DNA of 64,000 nucleotides from SAR86 cluster bacterium (GTDB lineage: Bacteria > Pseudomonadota > Gammaproteobacteria > Magnimaribacterales > TMED112), in the NCBI GenBank assembly GCA_023703555.1, contig CP097968.1, positions 141,451 through 205,450 on the forward strand, written 5' to 3'. The notes below the pieces were generated by a model. That model saw nothing but the letters and a program-made list of their open reading frames with translations, did not search any database and had not been told where the DNA came from. Positions 1-10,565 of this stretch are shown piece after piece (position 1 is the stretch's first letter; each line of letters opens with the position of its first letter). Position numbers and translations under genes: made by a program.

Positions 1-1
1 A

Positions 2-3000
2 AGTGGCCAACAACCAGAGTGGATGATAATGAATGTTTTACCAGTTCTTCCACCAGATCTCAGACCGCTTGTTCCATTAGATGGTGGAAGATTTGCAACC
101 TCTGATCTTAATGATTTATATAGGAGAGTTATTAACAGAAATAATAGACTTAAAAGACTTTTAGAACTTGGAGCGCCTGAAATAATAGTAAGAAACGAGA
201 AAAGAATGCTACAAGAATCCGTTGATGCTCTATTGGATAATGGAAGAAGAGGAAGAGCAATATTAGGAACTAATAAGAGACCTCTTAAATCTCTAGCGGA
301 TATGATTAAGGGTAAGCAAGGAAGATTTAGACAAAATCTCCTTGGAAAAAGGGTCGATTATTCTGGTAGATCTGTGGTTGTCTCAGGACCAACATTAAAA
401 TTACATCAGTGTGGGCTTCCAAAAAAAATGGCATTGGAACTTTTTAAGCCATTTATATTTAATAGACTTGAGCAGAAAGGAATTACGATTACTATAAAAG
501 CTGCAAAACAGCTTGTTGAAGAGGAAACTCCAGAGGTATGGGATTGTCTTGATGAAGTGATCAGGGAGCATCCAGTGCTTTTAAACAGAGCACCAACATT
601 ACATAGACTTGGAATTCAGGCTTTTGAGCCAGTTCTGATTGAAGGAAAGGCAATTCAATTGCACCCACTTGTGTGTGTTGCATTTAATGCTGATTTTGAT
701 GGAGATCAAATGGCTGTTCATGTTCCTTTATCGTTAGAGGCTCAACTTGAAGCTCGTGCTTTAATGATGTCCACAAATAATATATTATCTCCAGCAAGTG
801 GTGAGCCAATTATCCAACCAAATCAGGACGTTGTTCTAGGTATTTACTATTTAACAAAAGAAAAAGCAGGTCTTGGACGGGAAAATAGAGCTTTTGTAGA
901 TATTCACGAAGTCAAAAGAGCATTCTTAGATAAACAGCTTGAACTTCATAGCAAGATAAAAGTAAGGATCCAACAAAATGAAGAATTAAGAAGATTTGAG
1001 ACTACAGTTGGAAGGTGTTTATTTTTTGAAATAATGCCTCAAGGAACAAATTTCGAAAGTGTAAATAAAACATTAAAAAAGAAAGACATAGTAAAGCTTA
1101 TTTCTTACGTATACAGTGAGTTTGGGCTGAAAGAATCTGTACTATTTGCTGATAGGTTGATGTATTTAGGATTTGAATATTCAACAATTTCAGGATCTTC
1201 TATTGGAGTAAATGATTTTGAAATACCAAATGATAAAAATGCAATCATAGATAGTGCACAAAATGAAGTACAGAGCATAGAAGAACAATTTGAATCAGGT
1301 CTTCTTACCAGAGGTGAAAAATACAACAAAATCATAGATATTTGGTCAAGAACTAATGAAAAAGTGGCTCACTCGATGATGAAAGCATTGGGAGATAGAA
1401 AAGAGTTAGATAAAAAAGGAAATGAAGTTACAGTGCCATCTTTTAATAGTGTCTTTATGTATGCAGATTCTGGGGCTAGAGGCTCTGCAGCACAAATTAG
1501 ACAGCTCGCAGGAATGAGAGGATTAATGTCAAAGCCTGATGGAAGTATCATTGAAAGTGCGATTACATCTAACTTTAGAGAGGGTTTATCGATGCTTGAG
1601 TACTTTACTTCAACTCATGGGGCTAGGAAAGGTCTCGCAGATACTGCATTAAAAACTGCAAATTCTGGTTACCTTACGAGGAGATTAGTTGATGTTTCAC
1701 AAGATGTTGTTATTACAGAAGAAGATTGTGGTACAGATGACGGAATAACAGTTGAAGCAATTATTGATGGTGCAACTGTGATACAAACGATTTCAGAAAG
1801 AATTCTGGGCAGAGTTCTCCAGGAAGATATCAAAAAAGATGGTAAGGTCCTTTTTGAACGTGGACATCTCTTTGATGAAGAATCAGCAATGCTCCTTCAA
1901 AATTCAGGGATAAAGAAAGTAAAAATTAGATCACCAATTACTTGCGAGGCTAAGATTGGTCTTTGCGCAAAATGTTACGGAAGAGACTTAGCAAGAGGAC
2001 ATTTAGCTCATATAGGTGAGGCAGTTGGGGTTGTTGCAGCTCAGTCAATTGGAGAGCCAGGAACACAACTTACCATGAGAACGTTCCATATTGGTGGTGC
2101 CGCAAGTGGTGCAGCAGAAGACGATTCAATTACAACTTTGAGGGGAGGTAATGTAGCATTTGACTCTTCTCTGAAAACAGTAGAAAAGAAGAATGGGGAA
2201 TCTATAGTTGTTTCAAGAAGTGCTGTTCTGACAATACAAGATGATGATGAAAATCTATTGGAAAAATATTCAGTACCCTACGGAGCAGAAATCTTGTATG
2301 GCAACAAATCTAAGGTCGATCCAGGAACGCTAATTGCAAAGTGGGATCCACTTACCCTCCCAATTATTTCTGAAGTTGATGGAGTAATCAGCTTTAATGA
2401 TCTTGTAGAAGACGTAACTATGAATGTTGATGTAGATGAACTCACAGGTTCTGCAAAGCGTGAAGTCATTGATGTAAATGAGCGACCACAAAAAGGCAAA
2501 GGAATGACTCCATCAATAACTATTTTAGATGGCAAAAAGAAAGTGATAGGCTCATATGCTCTTCCATCTAAATCAATTTTAATGAAAAACAACTCAAATA
2601 AAGTTTCAGTAGGAGAGTTTATCGCTAGGGTTCCTGTTGAAGGAACAAAGACAAAAGATATAACAGGAGGTTTACCGCGAGTTGCTGATTTATTCGAAGC
2701 AAGGAAACCTAAAGACGGAGCTATTTATGCTGAAATCTCGGGGATTTTGTCTTATGGAAAAGAGACCAAAGGTCGCAAAAGAATAGTTATAACTCCAGAT
2801 AAAGGAGAGCCAGTAGAGATGATGATACAGAAGCATAGGGCTGTATCATTTTTGGAGGGAGATAGCATTCAAAAGGGAGATATTTTATGTCATGGTCCCA
2901 TAGATACACATTCATTACTTTCAATGCATGGTGTTGAGGAACTTGCAAAACACCTAATTTCAGAGGTGCAAGATGTTTACAGGCTACAAGGGGTTGTGAT

Positions 3001-3436
3001 TAATGATAAGCATATTGAAACTATAATTAGGCAGATGGTTAAAAAAGTTACCATTACTAATCCAGGTGATAGTGATTATCTCGAAGGTGACATTGTTCAA
3101 ATTGCAGAACTCAAAACAGTGAATGCAAATTTAATATCTTCTGAGAAAAAACCTGCTGAATTCGAGAGAATGTTGCTTGGCATTACAAAAGCAGCTCTAT
3201 CAACAGATTCATTTGTTTCAGCTGCGAGCTTCCAAGAAACTACAAGAGTTCTTACTGAAGCAGCTGTTACTGCAAAGAAAGATATCTTAAAAGGACTCAA
3301 AGAGAATGTCGTTGTGGGAAGGCTTATACCTGCAGGTACGGGTTTTGCTGTCAATCAAAAAGCAAGCGTTACATCTGAAGAAATACAGGATGTTGAAGAA
3401 GCTTTGAAAAAAGAACTTTTGGAAAGCTTTCAGTAG
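2..3436 (+). CDS. rpoC: DNA-directed RNA polymerase subunit beta' (5' truncated by window edge)
   Basis: Large catalytic subunit of RNA polymerase. The reading frame is already open at base 2 and reads as internal RpoC sequence (SGQQPEW), so the N-terminal zinc ribbon and clamp start lie upstream of the window. The catalytic Mg-binding motif NADFDGD is at about 686-706. The second zinc site (EDCGTDDG, then [11 protein letters not shown]) and the trigger helix MRTFHIGG follow. After the trigger helix comes a long insertion with YGAEIL and KWDPLTLP segments resembling the gammaproteobacterial SI3 module, then [20 protein letters not shown]. The C-terminus is complete. rpsL follows after 46 bases, which carry a promoter. 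The identification is certain; only the start is missing. Confidence 0.98.
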   Translation, partial: SGQQPEWMIMNVLPVLPPDLRPLVPLDGGRFATSDLNDLYRRVINRNNRLKRLLELGAPEIIVRNEKRMLQESVDALLDNGRRGRAILGTNKRPLKSLADMIKGKQGRFRQNLLGKRVDYSGRSVVVSGPTLKLHQCGLPKKMALELFKPFIFNRLEQKGITITIKAAKQLVEEETPEVWDCLDEVIREHPVLLNRAPTLHRLGIQAFEPVLIEGKAIQLHPLVCVAFNADFDGDQMAVHVPLSLEAQLEARALMMSTNNILSPASGEPIIQPNQDVVLGIYYLTKEKAGLGRENRAFVDIHEVKRAFLDKQLELHSKIKVRIQQNEELRRFETTVGRCLFFEIMPQGTNFESVNKTLKKKDIVKLISYVYSEFGLKESVLFADRLMYLGFEYSTISGSSIGVNDFEIPNDKNAIIDSAQNEVQSIEEQFESGLLTRGEKYNKIIDIWSRTNEKVAHSMMKALGDRKELDKKGNEVTVPSFNSVFMYADSGARGSAAQIRQLAGMRGLMSKPDGSIIESAITSNFREGLSMLEYFTSTHGARKGLADTALKTANSGYLTRRLVDVSQDVVITEEDCGTDDGITVEAIIDGATVIQTISERILGRVLQEDIKKDGKVLFERGHLFDEESAMLLQNSGIKKVKIRSPITCEAKIGLCAKCYGRDLARGHLAHIGEAVGVVAAQSIGEPGTQLTMRTFHIGGAASGAAEDDSITTLRGGNVAFDSSLKTVEKKNGESIVVSRSAVLTIQDDDENLLEKYSVPYGAEILYGNKSKVDPGTLIAKWDPLTLPIISEVDGVISFNDLVEDVTMNVDVDELTGSAKREVIDVNERPQKGKGMTPSITILDGKKKVIGSYALPSKSILMKNNSNKVSVGEFIARVPVEGTKTKDITGGLPRVADLFEARKPKDGAIYAEISGILSYGKETKGRKRIVITPDKGEPVEMMIQKHRAVSFLEGDSIQKGDILCHGPIDTHSLLSMHGVEELAKHLISEVQDVYRLQGVVINDKHIETIIRQMVKKVTITNPGDSDYLEGDIVQIAELKTVNANLISSEKKPAEFERMLLGITKAALSTDSFVSAASFQETTRVLTEAAVTAKKDILKGLKENVVVGRLIPAGTGFAVNQKASVTSEEIQDVEEALKKELLESFQ

Positions 3437-3439
3437 TTA

Positions 3440-3468
3440 TTGACCCATGAAAGCCGCTGCATTATTAT
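3440..3468 (+). promoter_or_regulatory. Sigma-70-type promoter for the str operon (rpsL)
   Basis: A -35 element TTGACC (3440-3445) and a -10 element TATTAT (3463-3468) are separated by exactly 17 bases. Each differs from the sigma-70 consensus at one position. The expected transcription start near 3475 leaves only about 8 bases before the rpsL ATG at 3483, and no Shine-Dalgarno sequence is visible there, so the mRNA may be almost leaderless. Transcription could also read through from rpoC, since I see no terminator hairpin between the genes. Inferred from sequence only. Confidence 0.65.
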
Positions 3469-3482
3469 TCACAAATTAAATT

Positions 3483-3854
3483 ATGGCTACAATTAATCAG
3501 TTGGTAAGAAAACCTAGAAAAACTAAACGCTCAAAGAGCGATGTTCCTGCATTAAAAAATTGTCCTCAAAGAAGGGGTGTGTGTACAAGAGTTTATACAA
3601 CTACACCGAAAAAACCAAATTCAGCACTTAGAAAGGTATGTAGGGTTAAACTTACTTCACAATTTGAGGTCACTTCGTATATTGGAGGTGAAGGACATAA
3701 TTTACAGGAACATTCAGTAATACTTATAAGAGGTGGAAGGGTAAAGGATTTGCCTGGTGTAAGATATCATACTGTTAGAGGGGCATTAGATACATCCGGG
3801 GTTTCTGATAGGAAGCAAGGTAGATCAAAGTACGGAGCTAAAAAAGCAAAATAA
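3483..3854 (+). CDS. rpsL: 30S ribosomal protein S12
   Basis: Decoding-centre protein of the small subunit, first gene of the str operon. The 123-residue product shows the conserved [17 protein letters not shown] segment (the loop with the lysine linked to streptomycin sensitivity) and the [17 protein letters not shown] loop. Length matches the family (E. coli 124). Its stop codon shares one base with the rpsG start, so translation is probably coupled. A strong promoter lies just upstream. Confidence 0.98.
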   Translation: MATINQLVRKPRKTKRSKSDVPALKNCPQRRGVCTRVYTTTPKKPNSALRKVCRVKLTSQFEVTSYIGGEGHNLQEHSVILIRGGRVKDLPGVRYHTVRGALDTSGVSDRKQGRSKYGAKKAK

Positions 3855-4324
3855 TGAGAAGAAGAGCTGCCCCAAAAAGAAAAATTATTCCTGATTCGAA
3901 ATATGAAAGTGAGATCGTGGCTAAATTCATGAATCAACTTATGGTTGATGGAAAGAAATCGACGGCTGAAAAAATAGTATATGGAGCCTTTGAGACATTT
4001 GAAAAATCAAAAGATGCTAAAGATCCAGTCGAAACATTTAAGACAGTATTAGATAACGTTGCTCCAGTCGTAGAAGTTCGCTCGAGAAGAATAGGCGGTG
4101 CAACTTATCAAGTGCCTGTAGAAGTTCGTTCAAAGAGACGAACTGCTCTGGCAATGCGATGGATAGTTGAAGCTGCAAGAAAAAGAAAAGAAAAGTCAAT
4201 GTCGGCTAGATTAGCTGGTGAACTTAGAGATGCTGTAGAGGGCAAAGGTGCGGCTGTAAAAAAGAAAGAAGATATGCATAAGATGGCTGAGGCTAATAAG
4301 GCATTCTCGCATTTTAGGTTTTAA
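3854..4324 (+). CDS. rpsG: 30S ribosomal protein S7
   Basis: Primary 16S rRNA-binding protein that nucleates the 30S head. The 156-residue product starts [14 protein letters not shown], has the family segment [20 protein letters not shown], and contains [20 protein letters not shown]. Start overlaps the rpsL stop by one base; fusA starts 2 bases after its stop. In E. coli S7 represses translation of the str mRNA; whether it does here cannot be told from the sequence. Confidence 0.98.
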   Translation: MRRRAAPKRKIIPDSKYESEIVAKFMNQLMVDGKKSTAEKIVYGAFETFEKSKDAKDPVETFKTVLDNVAPVVEVRSRRIGGATYQVPVEVRSKRRTALAMRWIVEAARKRKEKSMSARLAGELRDAVEGKGAAVKKKEDMHKMAEANKAFSHFRF

Positions 4325-4326
4325 AA

Positions 4327-6414
4327 ATGGCAAGAAAAACTCCCCTTAATAGATATAGGAATATTGGAATTTGTGCGCACGTCGATGCAGGTAAAACTAC
4401 AACTACTGAAAGAGTTCTCTTTTATACTGGTATTTCTCATAAGATTGGAGAGGTTCACGATGGGGCAGCTGTTATGGACTGGATGGAGCAAGAACAGGAA
4501 AGAGGAATAACAATTACATCAGCTGCAACGACATGTTTTTGGAAAGGAATGGACCAACAATTTGAAGAGCATAGAGTAAATATTATTGATACCCCAGGAC
4601 ACGTAGATTTTACAATTGAAGTTGAGAGATCTCTTAGAGTTTTGGATGGAGCAGTTGTTGTATTTTGTGGTTCCTCTGGTGTGCAACCACAATCTGAAAC
4701 AGTATGGAGACAGGCAAATAAATATGAAGTGCCTAGGATTGTCTTTGTAAATAAGATGGATAGAGCAGGAGCAGACTTTGAACGTGTTGTTTCCCAGATA
4801 AAAGAAAGGCTTGGTGCGAAAGTCGTACCAATACAATATAACATCGGCTCTGAAGAGGAATTTAAAGGCGTCATTGACTTAATAAAAATGAAAACCATCA
4901 CTTGGAATGAAGCTGATAAGGGTTCATCTTTTGAATACACAGATATTCCAGAAGATCTTCAATCAAAGTGTGAGTCATTACGAGAAGAATTAGTCGAGGC
5001 GGCTGCGGAAGCAAATGAGGAGTTAATGGAAAAATACTTAGAATCCAGCGAGTTAAGTGAAGATGAAATAAAAAAAGGTCTGAGAGAAAGAGTGCTCTCA
5101 AATGAGATAACCCTAGCTCTGTGTGGTTCAGCATTCAAAAACAAAGGTGTTCAAGCAGTGCTTGATGCAGTGATAGAGTTTCTTCCAGCACCTGATGAGG
5201 TGAAAGCTATTGAAGGTATACAACCAAAAACAGAGGAAACAACCACTAGAAGCTCAAGTGATGACGAACCCTTTTCTGCACTAGCATTTAAAATTGCCAC
5301 TGATCCATTTGTTGGGAACCTAACATTTGTAAGAGTCTATTCAGGTGTTTTAGCTCAAGGCGACGGAGTAATGAACACGGTGAAAGACGAAAAAGAGAGA
5401 ATTGGACGTATGGTTCAAATGCATTCAAACAATAGAGAAGAAATTAAAGAGGTGAGAGCTGGCGATATTGCTGCCTGTATAGGATTAAAGAATGTAACCA
5501 CCGGGGACACTCTATCTGATGCTAAGGATCTAGTAGTACTTGAAAGAATGGAATTTCCAGAGCCTGTAATCTCATTAGCAGTTGAACCTAAGTCAAAACC
5601 TGATCAAGAAAAAATGTCAGTTGCGCTTGGTAAATTGGCTCAAGAGGATCCATCTTTTAGAGTAAGTTCAGATGAGGAATCTGGGCAGACAATTATATCC
5701 GGTATGGGAGAGCTACATTTAGAAGTGCTTGTAGAAAGAATGAAAAGAGAATTTAGTGTAGAAGCTAATGTCGGGAAACCTCAAGTCGCTTATAGAGAGG
5801 CAATTACAAAGTTTGTTGAAGTTGAGGCAAAGTATGCAAAACAGTCTGGGGGCAGAGGGCAGTATGGGCACGTACTTATGAAAATGGAGCCGTCTGAAGA
5901 AGATTTTGAATTTATTGATGAGATTAAAGGCGGGTCAATTCCAAAAGAATACATACCTGCTGTATCCAAAGGTGTTAAAGAGCAACTTCAAAATGGAGTT
6001 GTTGCTGGTTATCCATTACAAGGAGTAAAAGTTACACTATATGATGGATCTTTTCATGAGGTAGATTCGAGTGAAATGGCCTTTAAACTTGCAGGGTCGA
6101 TGGCTGCAAAAGATGGTGCAATGAAAGCTAGCCCTATTCTTCTAGAACCAATGATGGATGTGGAAGTAGTGACTCCTGAAGATTACATGGGAGATGTTGT
6201 TGGTGACTTAAACAGACGTAGAGGGCAAGTTCAAAATATGGAGGATATTCCATCTGGTAAAGCCATAACAGCCCTGGTTCCACTCTCCGAAATGTTTGGC
6301 TATGCTACCGATTTACGATCAGCTACTCAGGGTAGAGCCACTTACACAATGGAGTTTCAAAAGTACCTCGAAGTACCATCAAATTTGACTGAAGAAATTA
6401 TTAATAAGAATTAA
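4327..6414 (+). CDS. fusA: Translation elongation factor G
   Basis: GTPase that drives ribosomal translocation and, with RRF, ribosome recycling. The 695-residue protein has the G1 loop in [17 protein letters not shown] near residues 11-27, the switch II motif DTPGHVDF and the NKMD guanine-specificity motif. Domains II-V follow, including [10 protein letters not shown] in domain IV. Third gene of the str operon. The usual next gene, tufA, is absent: after 65 bases carrying a promoter the S10 operon begins. Confidence 0.98.
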   Translation: MARKTPLNRYRNIGICAHVDAGKTTTTERVLFYTGISHKIGEVHDGAAVMDWMEQEQERGITITSAATTCFWKGMDQQFEEHRVNIIDTPGHVDFTIEVERSLRVLDGAVVVFCGSSGVQPQSETVWRQANKYEVPRIVFVNKMDRAGADFERVVSQIKERLGAKVVPIQYNIGSEEEFKGVIDLIKMKTITWNEADKGSSFEYTDIPEDLQSKCESLREELVEAAAEANEELMEKYLESSELSEDEIKKGLRERVLSNEITLALCGSAFKNKGVQAVLDAVIEFLPAPDEVKAIEGIQPKTEETTTRSSSDDEPFSALAFKIATDPFVGNLTFVRVYSGVLAQGDGVMNTVKDEKERIGRMVQMHSNNREEIKEVRAGDIAACIGLKNVTTGDTLSDAKDLVVLERMEFPEPVISLAVEPKSKPDQEKMSVALGKLAQEDPSFRVSSDEESGQTIISGMGELHLEVLVERMKREFSVEANVGKPQVAYREAITKFVEVEAKYAKQSGGRGQYGHVLMKMEPSEEDFEFIDEIKGGSIPKEYIPAVSKGVKEQLQNGVVAGYPLQGVKVTLYDGSFHEVDSSEMAFKLAGSMAAKDGAMKASPILLEPMMDVEVVTPEDYMGDVVGDLNRRRGQVQNMEDIPSGKAITALVPLSEMFGYATDLRSATQGRATYTMEFQKYLEVPSNLTEEIINKN

Positions 6415-6423
6415 TAATATCTT

Positions 6424-6452
6424 TTGACAGTCCCAGTTTTAAAGCGTAAAAT
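6424..6452 (+). promoter_or_regulatory. Sigma-70-type promoter for the S10 operon
   Basis: The -35 element TTGACA (6424-6429) is a perfect consensus match. With a 17-base spacer it is followed by TAAAAT (6447-6452), one mismatch from the -10 consensus. Predicted start is near 6459, giving a leader of about 20 bases before rpsJ with a short AGGG ribosome-binding site. That leader is far too short for the long structured S10 leader through which L4 regulates this operon in E. coli, so that control is probably absent. Inference from sequence. Confidence 0.72.
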
Positions 6453-6479
6453 CGTGGTCTTTCTAATTTAAATAGGGAT

Positions 6480-6791
6480 ATGGAACAGCAAAAAATAAGA
6501 ATTAAATTGATGGCTTTTGATAATAAACTTATTGATGCATCAACTAAGGAAATTTTAGAGACTATTACCAAGACTGGTGCAAAAGTTATTGGACCTATAC
6601 CTTTGCCTGTTAAGAAAGAAAGAATAACACTTTTGATATCTCCACATAAAGATAAGGATGCAAGAGACCAGTATGAAACACGTACTCACAAGAGGCTCTT
6701 AGATATTGTAAACCCAACTGAACAAACAGTTGATGCCTTGATGCGTTTAGATATTGCAGCAGGCGTTGATGTAAAAATAACACTGAATTAA
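6480..6791 (+). CDS. rpsJ: 30S ribosomal protein S10
   Basis: Small-subunit head protein, also the NusE partner of NusB in antitermination. The 103-residue product matches the family length. It contains [17 protein letters not shown] and [18 protein letters not shown], the long hairpin that reaches into the 30S head. First gene of the S10 operon, behind its own promoter and an AGGG ribosome-binding site. rplC follows after 2 bases. Confidence 0.98.
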   Translation: MEQQKIRIKLMAFDNKLIDASTKEILETITKTGAKVIGPIPLPVKKERITLLISPHKDKDARDQYETRTHKRLLDIVNPTEQTVDALMRLDIAAGVDVKITLN

Positions 6792-6793
6792 TC

Positions 6794-7597
6794 ATGCTAG
6801 GACTTGTTGGGAAAAAGAGAGGAATGTCGCGTGTCTTTAGCGATGATGGTAAATCAACACCAGTCACTATTGTTGAAATATTTAAGTCAAAAATTGTTCA
6901 AAGAAAAACACAAGACAAAGATGGCTACTACGCTATTCAAGTTGCGTATGGTAGCAAGAAAAGAGTTTCAAAATCGTTGTTAAAAAAATTCAATCAAAAA
7001 GGTTCGAAAGGTGGCTATCTCACAGAGTTTACTTTATCTGAAAAAGAATATGTTGATCTAAAACAAGTAAAGGAACTTAGTCTAGATTCACTTGAAAAAC
7101 CTGAAAAGGTAGATGTCTCAGGAATTTCAAAGGGGAAAGGGTTTGCTGGAGTAGTAAAAAGACATAATTTTAAAACTCAAGATGCAACTCACGGTAACTC
7201 TCTTTCGCACAGAGCTCCAGGTTCGATTGGCCAATGCCAGTTTCCTGGAAGAGTTTTTAAGGGAAAAAAAATGTCTGGACAGATGGGGAATAAGCTATCA
7301 ACTGTTCAAAACCTTGTTATTCAAAATAGCTTGGATGATGAGAATGTGTTGTTAATTAAAGGAGCTGTTCCTGGTGCAATTGGAACAGTATTAAAAATTC
7401 TACCTTCAATCAAGTCAAATTCTGAAGATAATATTTTCAAGTTAAAAAATATAGCTAATGAAGAAACACAAGCACCAACAAAAACACAAGCACCAGCAGA
7501 AACACAAGCACCAGCAGAAACACAAGCACCAACAGAAACACAAGCACCAACAGAAACACAAGCACCAGCAGATGATGCAAGTAAAGGGGACAAATAA
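6794..7597 (+). CDS. rplC: 50S ribosomal protein L3 with repetitive C-terminal tail
   Basis: Binds 23S rRNA near the peptidyl-transferase centre and starts 50S assembly. Residues 1 to about 210 are a normal L3, including GSIGQCQFPGRVFKGKKMSG with the glutamine region methylated by PrmB in other bacteria. The protein then continues to 267 residues, against 209 in E. coli. The extra tail holds six tandem copies of a six-residue unit (ETQAPT/A, the first glutamate replaced by lysine in copy two) and ends DDASKGDK. The tail is predicted disordered. Its stop overlaps the rplD ATG by one base. The core call is certain; the role of the tail is unknown. Confidence 0.97.
   Translation: MLGLVGKKRGMSRVFSDDGKSTPVTIVEIFKSKIVQRKTQDKDGYYAIQVAYGSKKRVSKSLLKKFNQKGSKGGYLTEFTLSEKEYVDLKQVKELSLDSLEKPEKVDVSGISKGKGFAGVVKRHNFKTQDATHGNSLSHRAPGSIGQCQFPGRVFKGKKMSGQMGNKLSTVQNLVIQNSLDDENVLLIKGAVPGAIGTVLKILPSIKSNSEDNIFKLKNIANEETQAPTKTQAPAETQAPAETQAPTETQAPTETQAPADDASKGDK
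7463..7570 (+). repeat. Six-copy 18-bp coding tandem repeat in rplC
   Basis: Six consecutive 18-base units, consensus GAAACACAAGCACCARCA, encode E-T-Q-A-P-(T/A). Units differ at only two positions (G/A in the first codon of unit 2, and A/G in the last codon). The near-identity suggests recent expansion by slippage; copy number could vary between strains. Confidence 0.95.
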
Positions 7598-8205
7598 TGG
7601 CAACTAAGTCAGAACCTAAAACTAAAGAAGTTAAACTCCCAAGTGAAATTTTTTCTCAAGAGTTCAATCCAGCATTAGTGCATCAGGCACTGACAAGCTA
7701 TTTATCATCGAAAAGACAAGGATCAGTTCTTTTAAAAAATAGGTCTGATGTTAGAGGTGGAGGAAAGAAGCCTTTCAAACAAAAAGGCACAGGTCGAGCA
7801 AGAGCTGGAACAATAAGAAGCCCAATCTGGGTCGGTGGTGGCGTAACATTCAATGGATTAAAAAATCATACAAAAAAAATTAATAAAAAAATGGCTAAGA
7901 AAGCAATTACTTCTATATTGTCAAAATTTAAGGCTGAAAAAAGACTACATGTGATTGACGAAATTAAACTTAAATCACCAAAAACAAAAGAAGCCCTAAA
8001 CATATTGAGAAAAAATAAAATTGAATCTGGATTGATTGTTTTAAACGATCCTAAAGAGAACACGCTCCTTTCAATTAGAAACATAAAAAATATTAACTTT
8101 ATTATGCTGTCAGATCTAAATCCTTATGATTTGTTAAAAGCGAACTCAATAGTTATTGAGAGTTCTTCCATTGAACTTCTCAAGGAGCATTACAGTGTTA
8201 AGTGA
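7597..8205 (+). CDS. rplD: 50S ribosomal protein L4
   Basis: Lines the peptide exit tunnel. The 202-residue product (E. coli 201) has the tunnel-loop signature SDVRGGGKKPFKQKGTGRARAG followed by SPIWVGGGVTFN. In E. coli it also represses the S10 operon; the short leader here argues against the same mechanism. Overlaps rplC by one base, and its 3' end overlaps the proposed GTG start of rplW by 11 bases. Confidence 0.97.
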   Translation: MATKSEPKTKEVKLPSEIFSQEFNPALVHQALTSYLSSKRQGSVLLKNRSDVRGGGKKPFKQKGTGRARAGTIRSPIWVGGGVTFNGLKNHTKKINKKMAKKAITSILSKFKAEKRLHVIDEIKLKSPKTKEALNILRKNKIESGLIVLNDPKENTLLSIRNIKNINFIMLSDLNPYDLLKANSIVIESSSIELLKEHYSVK

Positions 8206-8494
8206 AAAATCATACAAGGTCCTAAAACATCCTGTCGTTACGGAAAAAGCAGCTCTATTAAAGTCATCTGGAAATTCTTATGTCTTTAATGTTGAAAAAA
8301 ATGCGACAAAGAAAGAAATAACATCTGCGATTGAAGATATATTTGGTGTCAAAGTCAATTCAGTAAGAGTGCTCAATACCAAATTTAAAAATAAAAGAAA
8401 TAGGTTTGGGGCATATAAGACCTCCACTTACAAAAAAGCATATGTAACGCTTGAACCTGGCAAGGACATTAACTTAGAGAATCCATTCAAATGA
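8195..8494 (+). CDS. rplW: 50S ribosomal protein L23
   Basis: Sits at the tunnel exit and docks trigger factor, SRP and SecYEG. I place the start at GTG 8195, giving (M)[18 protein letters not shown], which aligns with L23 N-termini. A good Shine-Dalgarno AAGGAG lies at 8182-8187. An in-frame extension back to 8156 would add 13 residues translated from the rplD reverse-phase sequence and has no family support. The product is 99 residues, close to E. coli L23 (100). Overlaps rplB by four bases (ATGA). Confidence 0.95.
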   Translation: MLSEKSYKVLKHPVVTEKAALLKSSGNSYVFNVEKNATKKEITSAIEDIFGVKVNSVRVLNTKFKNKRNRFGAYKTSTYKKAYVTLEPGKDINLENPFK

Positions 8495-9318
8495 AAGCCT
8501 CAATTGTAAAAAATAAGCCAACCAGTCCAGGACAAAGGTTTAGAGTACAAGTCAAACAGGAAGTTTTCAAAGGAAGACCGGAAAAAAGACTTACTAAATC
8601 GAAGAATAGAATATCAGGAAGAAATAATTCAGGACGAATAACAACAAGACATAAAGGTGGTGGACACAAAAGGCTCTACAGAGTCATCGACTTTAAACGT
8701 TCTAAATTTGATATCGAAGCAATTGTAAAAAGAATAGAATACGATCCTAATAGATCAGCAAATATTGCATTAGTGGAATACAAGGATGGAGAACTATCTT
8801 ACATTATTGCCCCTAAAGGTATAAAAGAAAAAAATAAGATTATTTCTTCAACCAAAGCAGCAATTAAGCCTGGAAATTGTCTTCCACTTAGTGAAATACC
8901 TCAAGGAACAGAGGTTCATTGTATTGAAATGAAACCTGGTAAAGGTGCACAACTTATTAGGTCAGCTGGTACAACTGCTAGGATTGTTGCTAAAGAGGGA
9001 CGTTATGCAACTCTAAGGCTAAGCTCAGGAGAGATGCGAAAAATCCTTTTAACTTGCAGGGCATCTATTGGAGTCATATCAAACGAACAACATAGTTTAA
9101 GATCTCTTGGAAAAGCAGGTGCAAAAAGATGGAGAGGAGTAAGACCTACAGTTAGGGGTGTTGCAATGAATCCTGTAGACCACCCTCATGGTGGAGGTGA
9201 GGGCAAGACTTCTGGAGGACGAAATCCGGTAACACCTTGGGGCATGCCTACCAAAGGGTATAGAACAAGAAAACCAAAAGCGAGTGATAAGCTAATCGTA
9301 AAAAGAAGGTATAAATAA
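8491..9318 (+). CDS. rplB: 50S ribosomal protein L2
   Basis: Large-subunit protein needed for subunit joining and peptidyl-transferase activity. The 275-residue product (E. coli 273) includes [19 protein letters not shown] near the N-terminus and the conserved [17 protein letters not shown] with the histidine placed near the catalytic centre. Start overlaps rplW; stop overlaps the rpsS start by one base. Confidence 0.98.
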   Translation: MKASIVKNKPTSPGQRFRVQVKQEVFKGRPEKRLTKSKNRISGRNNSGRITTRHKGGGHKRLYRVIDFKRSKFDIEAIVKRIEYDPNRSANIALVEYKDGELSYIIAPKGIKEKNKIISSTKAAIKPGNCLPLSEIPQGTEVHCIEMKPGKGAQLIRSAGTTARIVAKEGRYATLRLSSGEMRKILLTCRASIGVISNEQHSLRSLGKAGAKRWRGVRPTVRGVAMNPVDHPHGGGEGKTSGGRNPVTPWGMPTKGYRTRKPKASDKLIVKRRYK

Positions 9319-9596
9319 TGGCAAGATCCAGTAGAAAAGGTCCTTTCGTCGATTCATCTTTGGAGAAGAAAGTTTTGAGAGCAGTAGAAACCAAAGATAG
9401 AAAGCCAATAAAAACTTGGTCAAGGGCTTCAATGATTACCCCAGACATGGTTGGTGTAACTATAGCTGTTCATAACGGCAAACAACATATCCCTGTATTT
9501 GTTAAGGAGGATATGGTTGGACAAAAATTAGGTGAATTCTCAATTACTAGAACCTTCAAACAACATTCGGGAGATCGAAAAGTTAAAAAAGAATAA
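9318..9596 (+). CDS. rpsS: 30S ribosomal protein S19
   Basis: Small-subunit head protein that contacts the A-site tRNA with S13. The 92-residue product starts [12 protein letters not shown] and contains [14 protein letters not shown] and [12 protein letters not shown]. Length matches E. coli (92). One-base overlaps join it to rplB and rplV. Confidence 0.98.
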   Translation: MARSSRKGPFVDSSLEKKVLRAVETKDRKPIKTWSRASMITPDMVGVTIAVHNGKQHIPVFVKEDMVGQKLGEFSITRTFKQHSGDRKVKKE

Positions 9597-9958
9597 TGGA
9601 AATAAGAGCATTAGCAAAAGGAGTGCGAGTTTCTCCGCAAAAGGCAGGATTAGTGGCTAACTTAGTTAGAGGTAAAGATGTTGGAATAGCGATGGACATA
9701 TTATCTTTTTCCAAACAAAAAAGCGCAAAGTTAATAAAAAAACTTTTAGATTCTGCTATATCTAATGCAGAAGAGAATGAAAATTTGGACATTGATCAGC
9801 TGCAAATAAAATCAATTATTGTAAATAAAGGGCTTGTTATGAAACGCATAAAAATAAGAGCAAGAGGTCGTGCAGATAGAATTAAAAAACCCTTTTGCCA
9901 TATTGAAATAAAACTATCTGAAAAAATAAAGGAGGAAGATAATGGGACAAAAAGTTAA
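9596..9958 (+). CDS. rplV: 50S ribosomal protein L22
   Basis: Exit-tunnel protein. The 120-residue product has RVSPQKAGLVANLVRGK near the N-terminus and a long beta hairpin reaching RARGRADRIKKPFCHIEIKL, whose tip forms part of the tunnel constriction. A C-terminal KEEDNGTKS overlaps rpsC by 17 bases; that segment also encodes the rpsC ribosome-binding site AAGGAGG. Confidence 0.97.
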   Translation: MEIRALAKGVRVSPQKAGLVANLVRGKDVGIAMDILSFSKQKSAKLIKKLLDSAISNAEENENLDIDQLQIKSIIVNKGLVMKRIKIRARGRADRIKKPFCHIEIKLSEKIKEEDNGTKS

Positions 9959-10565
9959 TCCTGTTGGTTTTCGTTTAGGAACTACAAGAGAACACGATTC
10001 TATTTGGTTTGCAAAGACAAAAGACTACGCCAAGTTAGTTGAAGAAGATTTAAAAATTAGGAATAAAATCAAACAAATACTACCAATGGCGCCAATAAGT
10101 TCCATTTCAATTAAAAGAACTATGGAAGAGTTAGTAGTGAATATAAAAACTTCCAGACCGGGTGTTGTGATAGGCAAAAAAGGTGAAGAAATTGAGAGGA
10201 TCAAAAAACTATTAAAAAGAGTAATTAATCAAGATGTAAAATTAAATGTTTTTGAAGTAAAACAACCAGATTTAGATGCTCAGTTGGTAGCCACTTCAGT
10301 AACCCAGCAACTTGAAAAAAGGGTAATGTTTCGAAAAGCAATGAAAAGAGCTGTTCAAAATACTATGCGACAAGGTGCGAAAGGAATAAGAGTTGAGGTA
10401 TCAGGAAGGCTCAATGGTGCTGAAATTGCAAGATCTGAGTGGTATAGGGAGGGTAGAGTACCTTTGCATACCATAAAAGCTGATATTGATTATGCTACAA
10501 GTGAAGCTTTAACAACTTATGGCATTCTAGGTGTAAAAGTTTGGATTTATAGGGGTGATAAGTAA
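9942..10565 (+). CDS. rpsC: 30S ribosomal protein S3
   Basis: MRNA entry-site protein with helicase function. The 207-residue product (E. coli 233) starts [13 protein letters not shown]. It has the KH-domain loop [16 protein letters not shown] and the C-terminal [23 protein letters not shown]. The C-terminal tail is shorter than in E. coli. A strong Shine-Dalgarno AAGGAGG precedes the ATG inside the end of rplV. Confidence 0.97.
   Translation: MGQKVNPVGFRLGTTREHDSIWFAKTKDYAKLVEEDLKIRNKIKQILPMAPISSISIKRTMEELVVNIKTSRPGVVIGKKGEEIERIKKLLKRVINQDVKLNVFEVKQPDLDAQLVATSVTQQLEKRVMFRKAMKRAVQNTMRQGAKGIRVEVSGRLNGAEIARSEWYREGRVPLHTIKADIDYATSEALTTYGILGVKVWIYRGDK

Noticed and set aside
4455..5144. Long minus-strand open frames opposite fusA
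   Set aside because: They are out-of-frame shadows of a highly conserved gene, without ribosome-binding sites or family resemblance.
7321..7593. Minus-strand frame with GACVSVGACVS-like repeats opposite rplC
   Set aside because: The apparent repeat protein is only the complement of the L3 tandem repeat.
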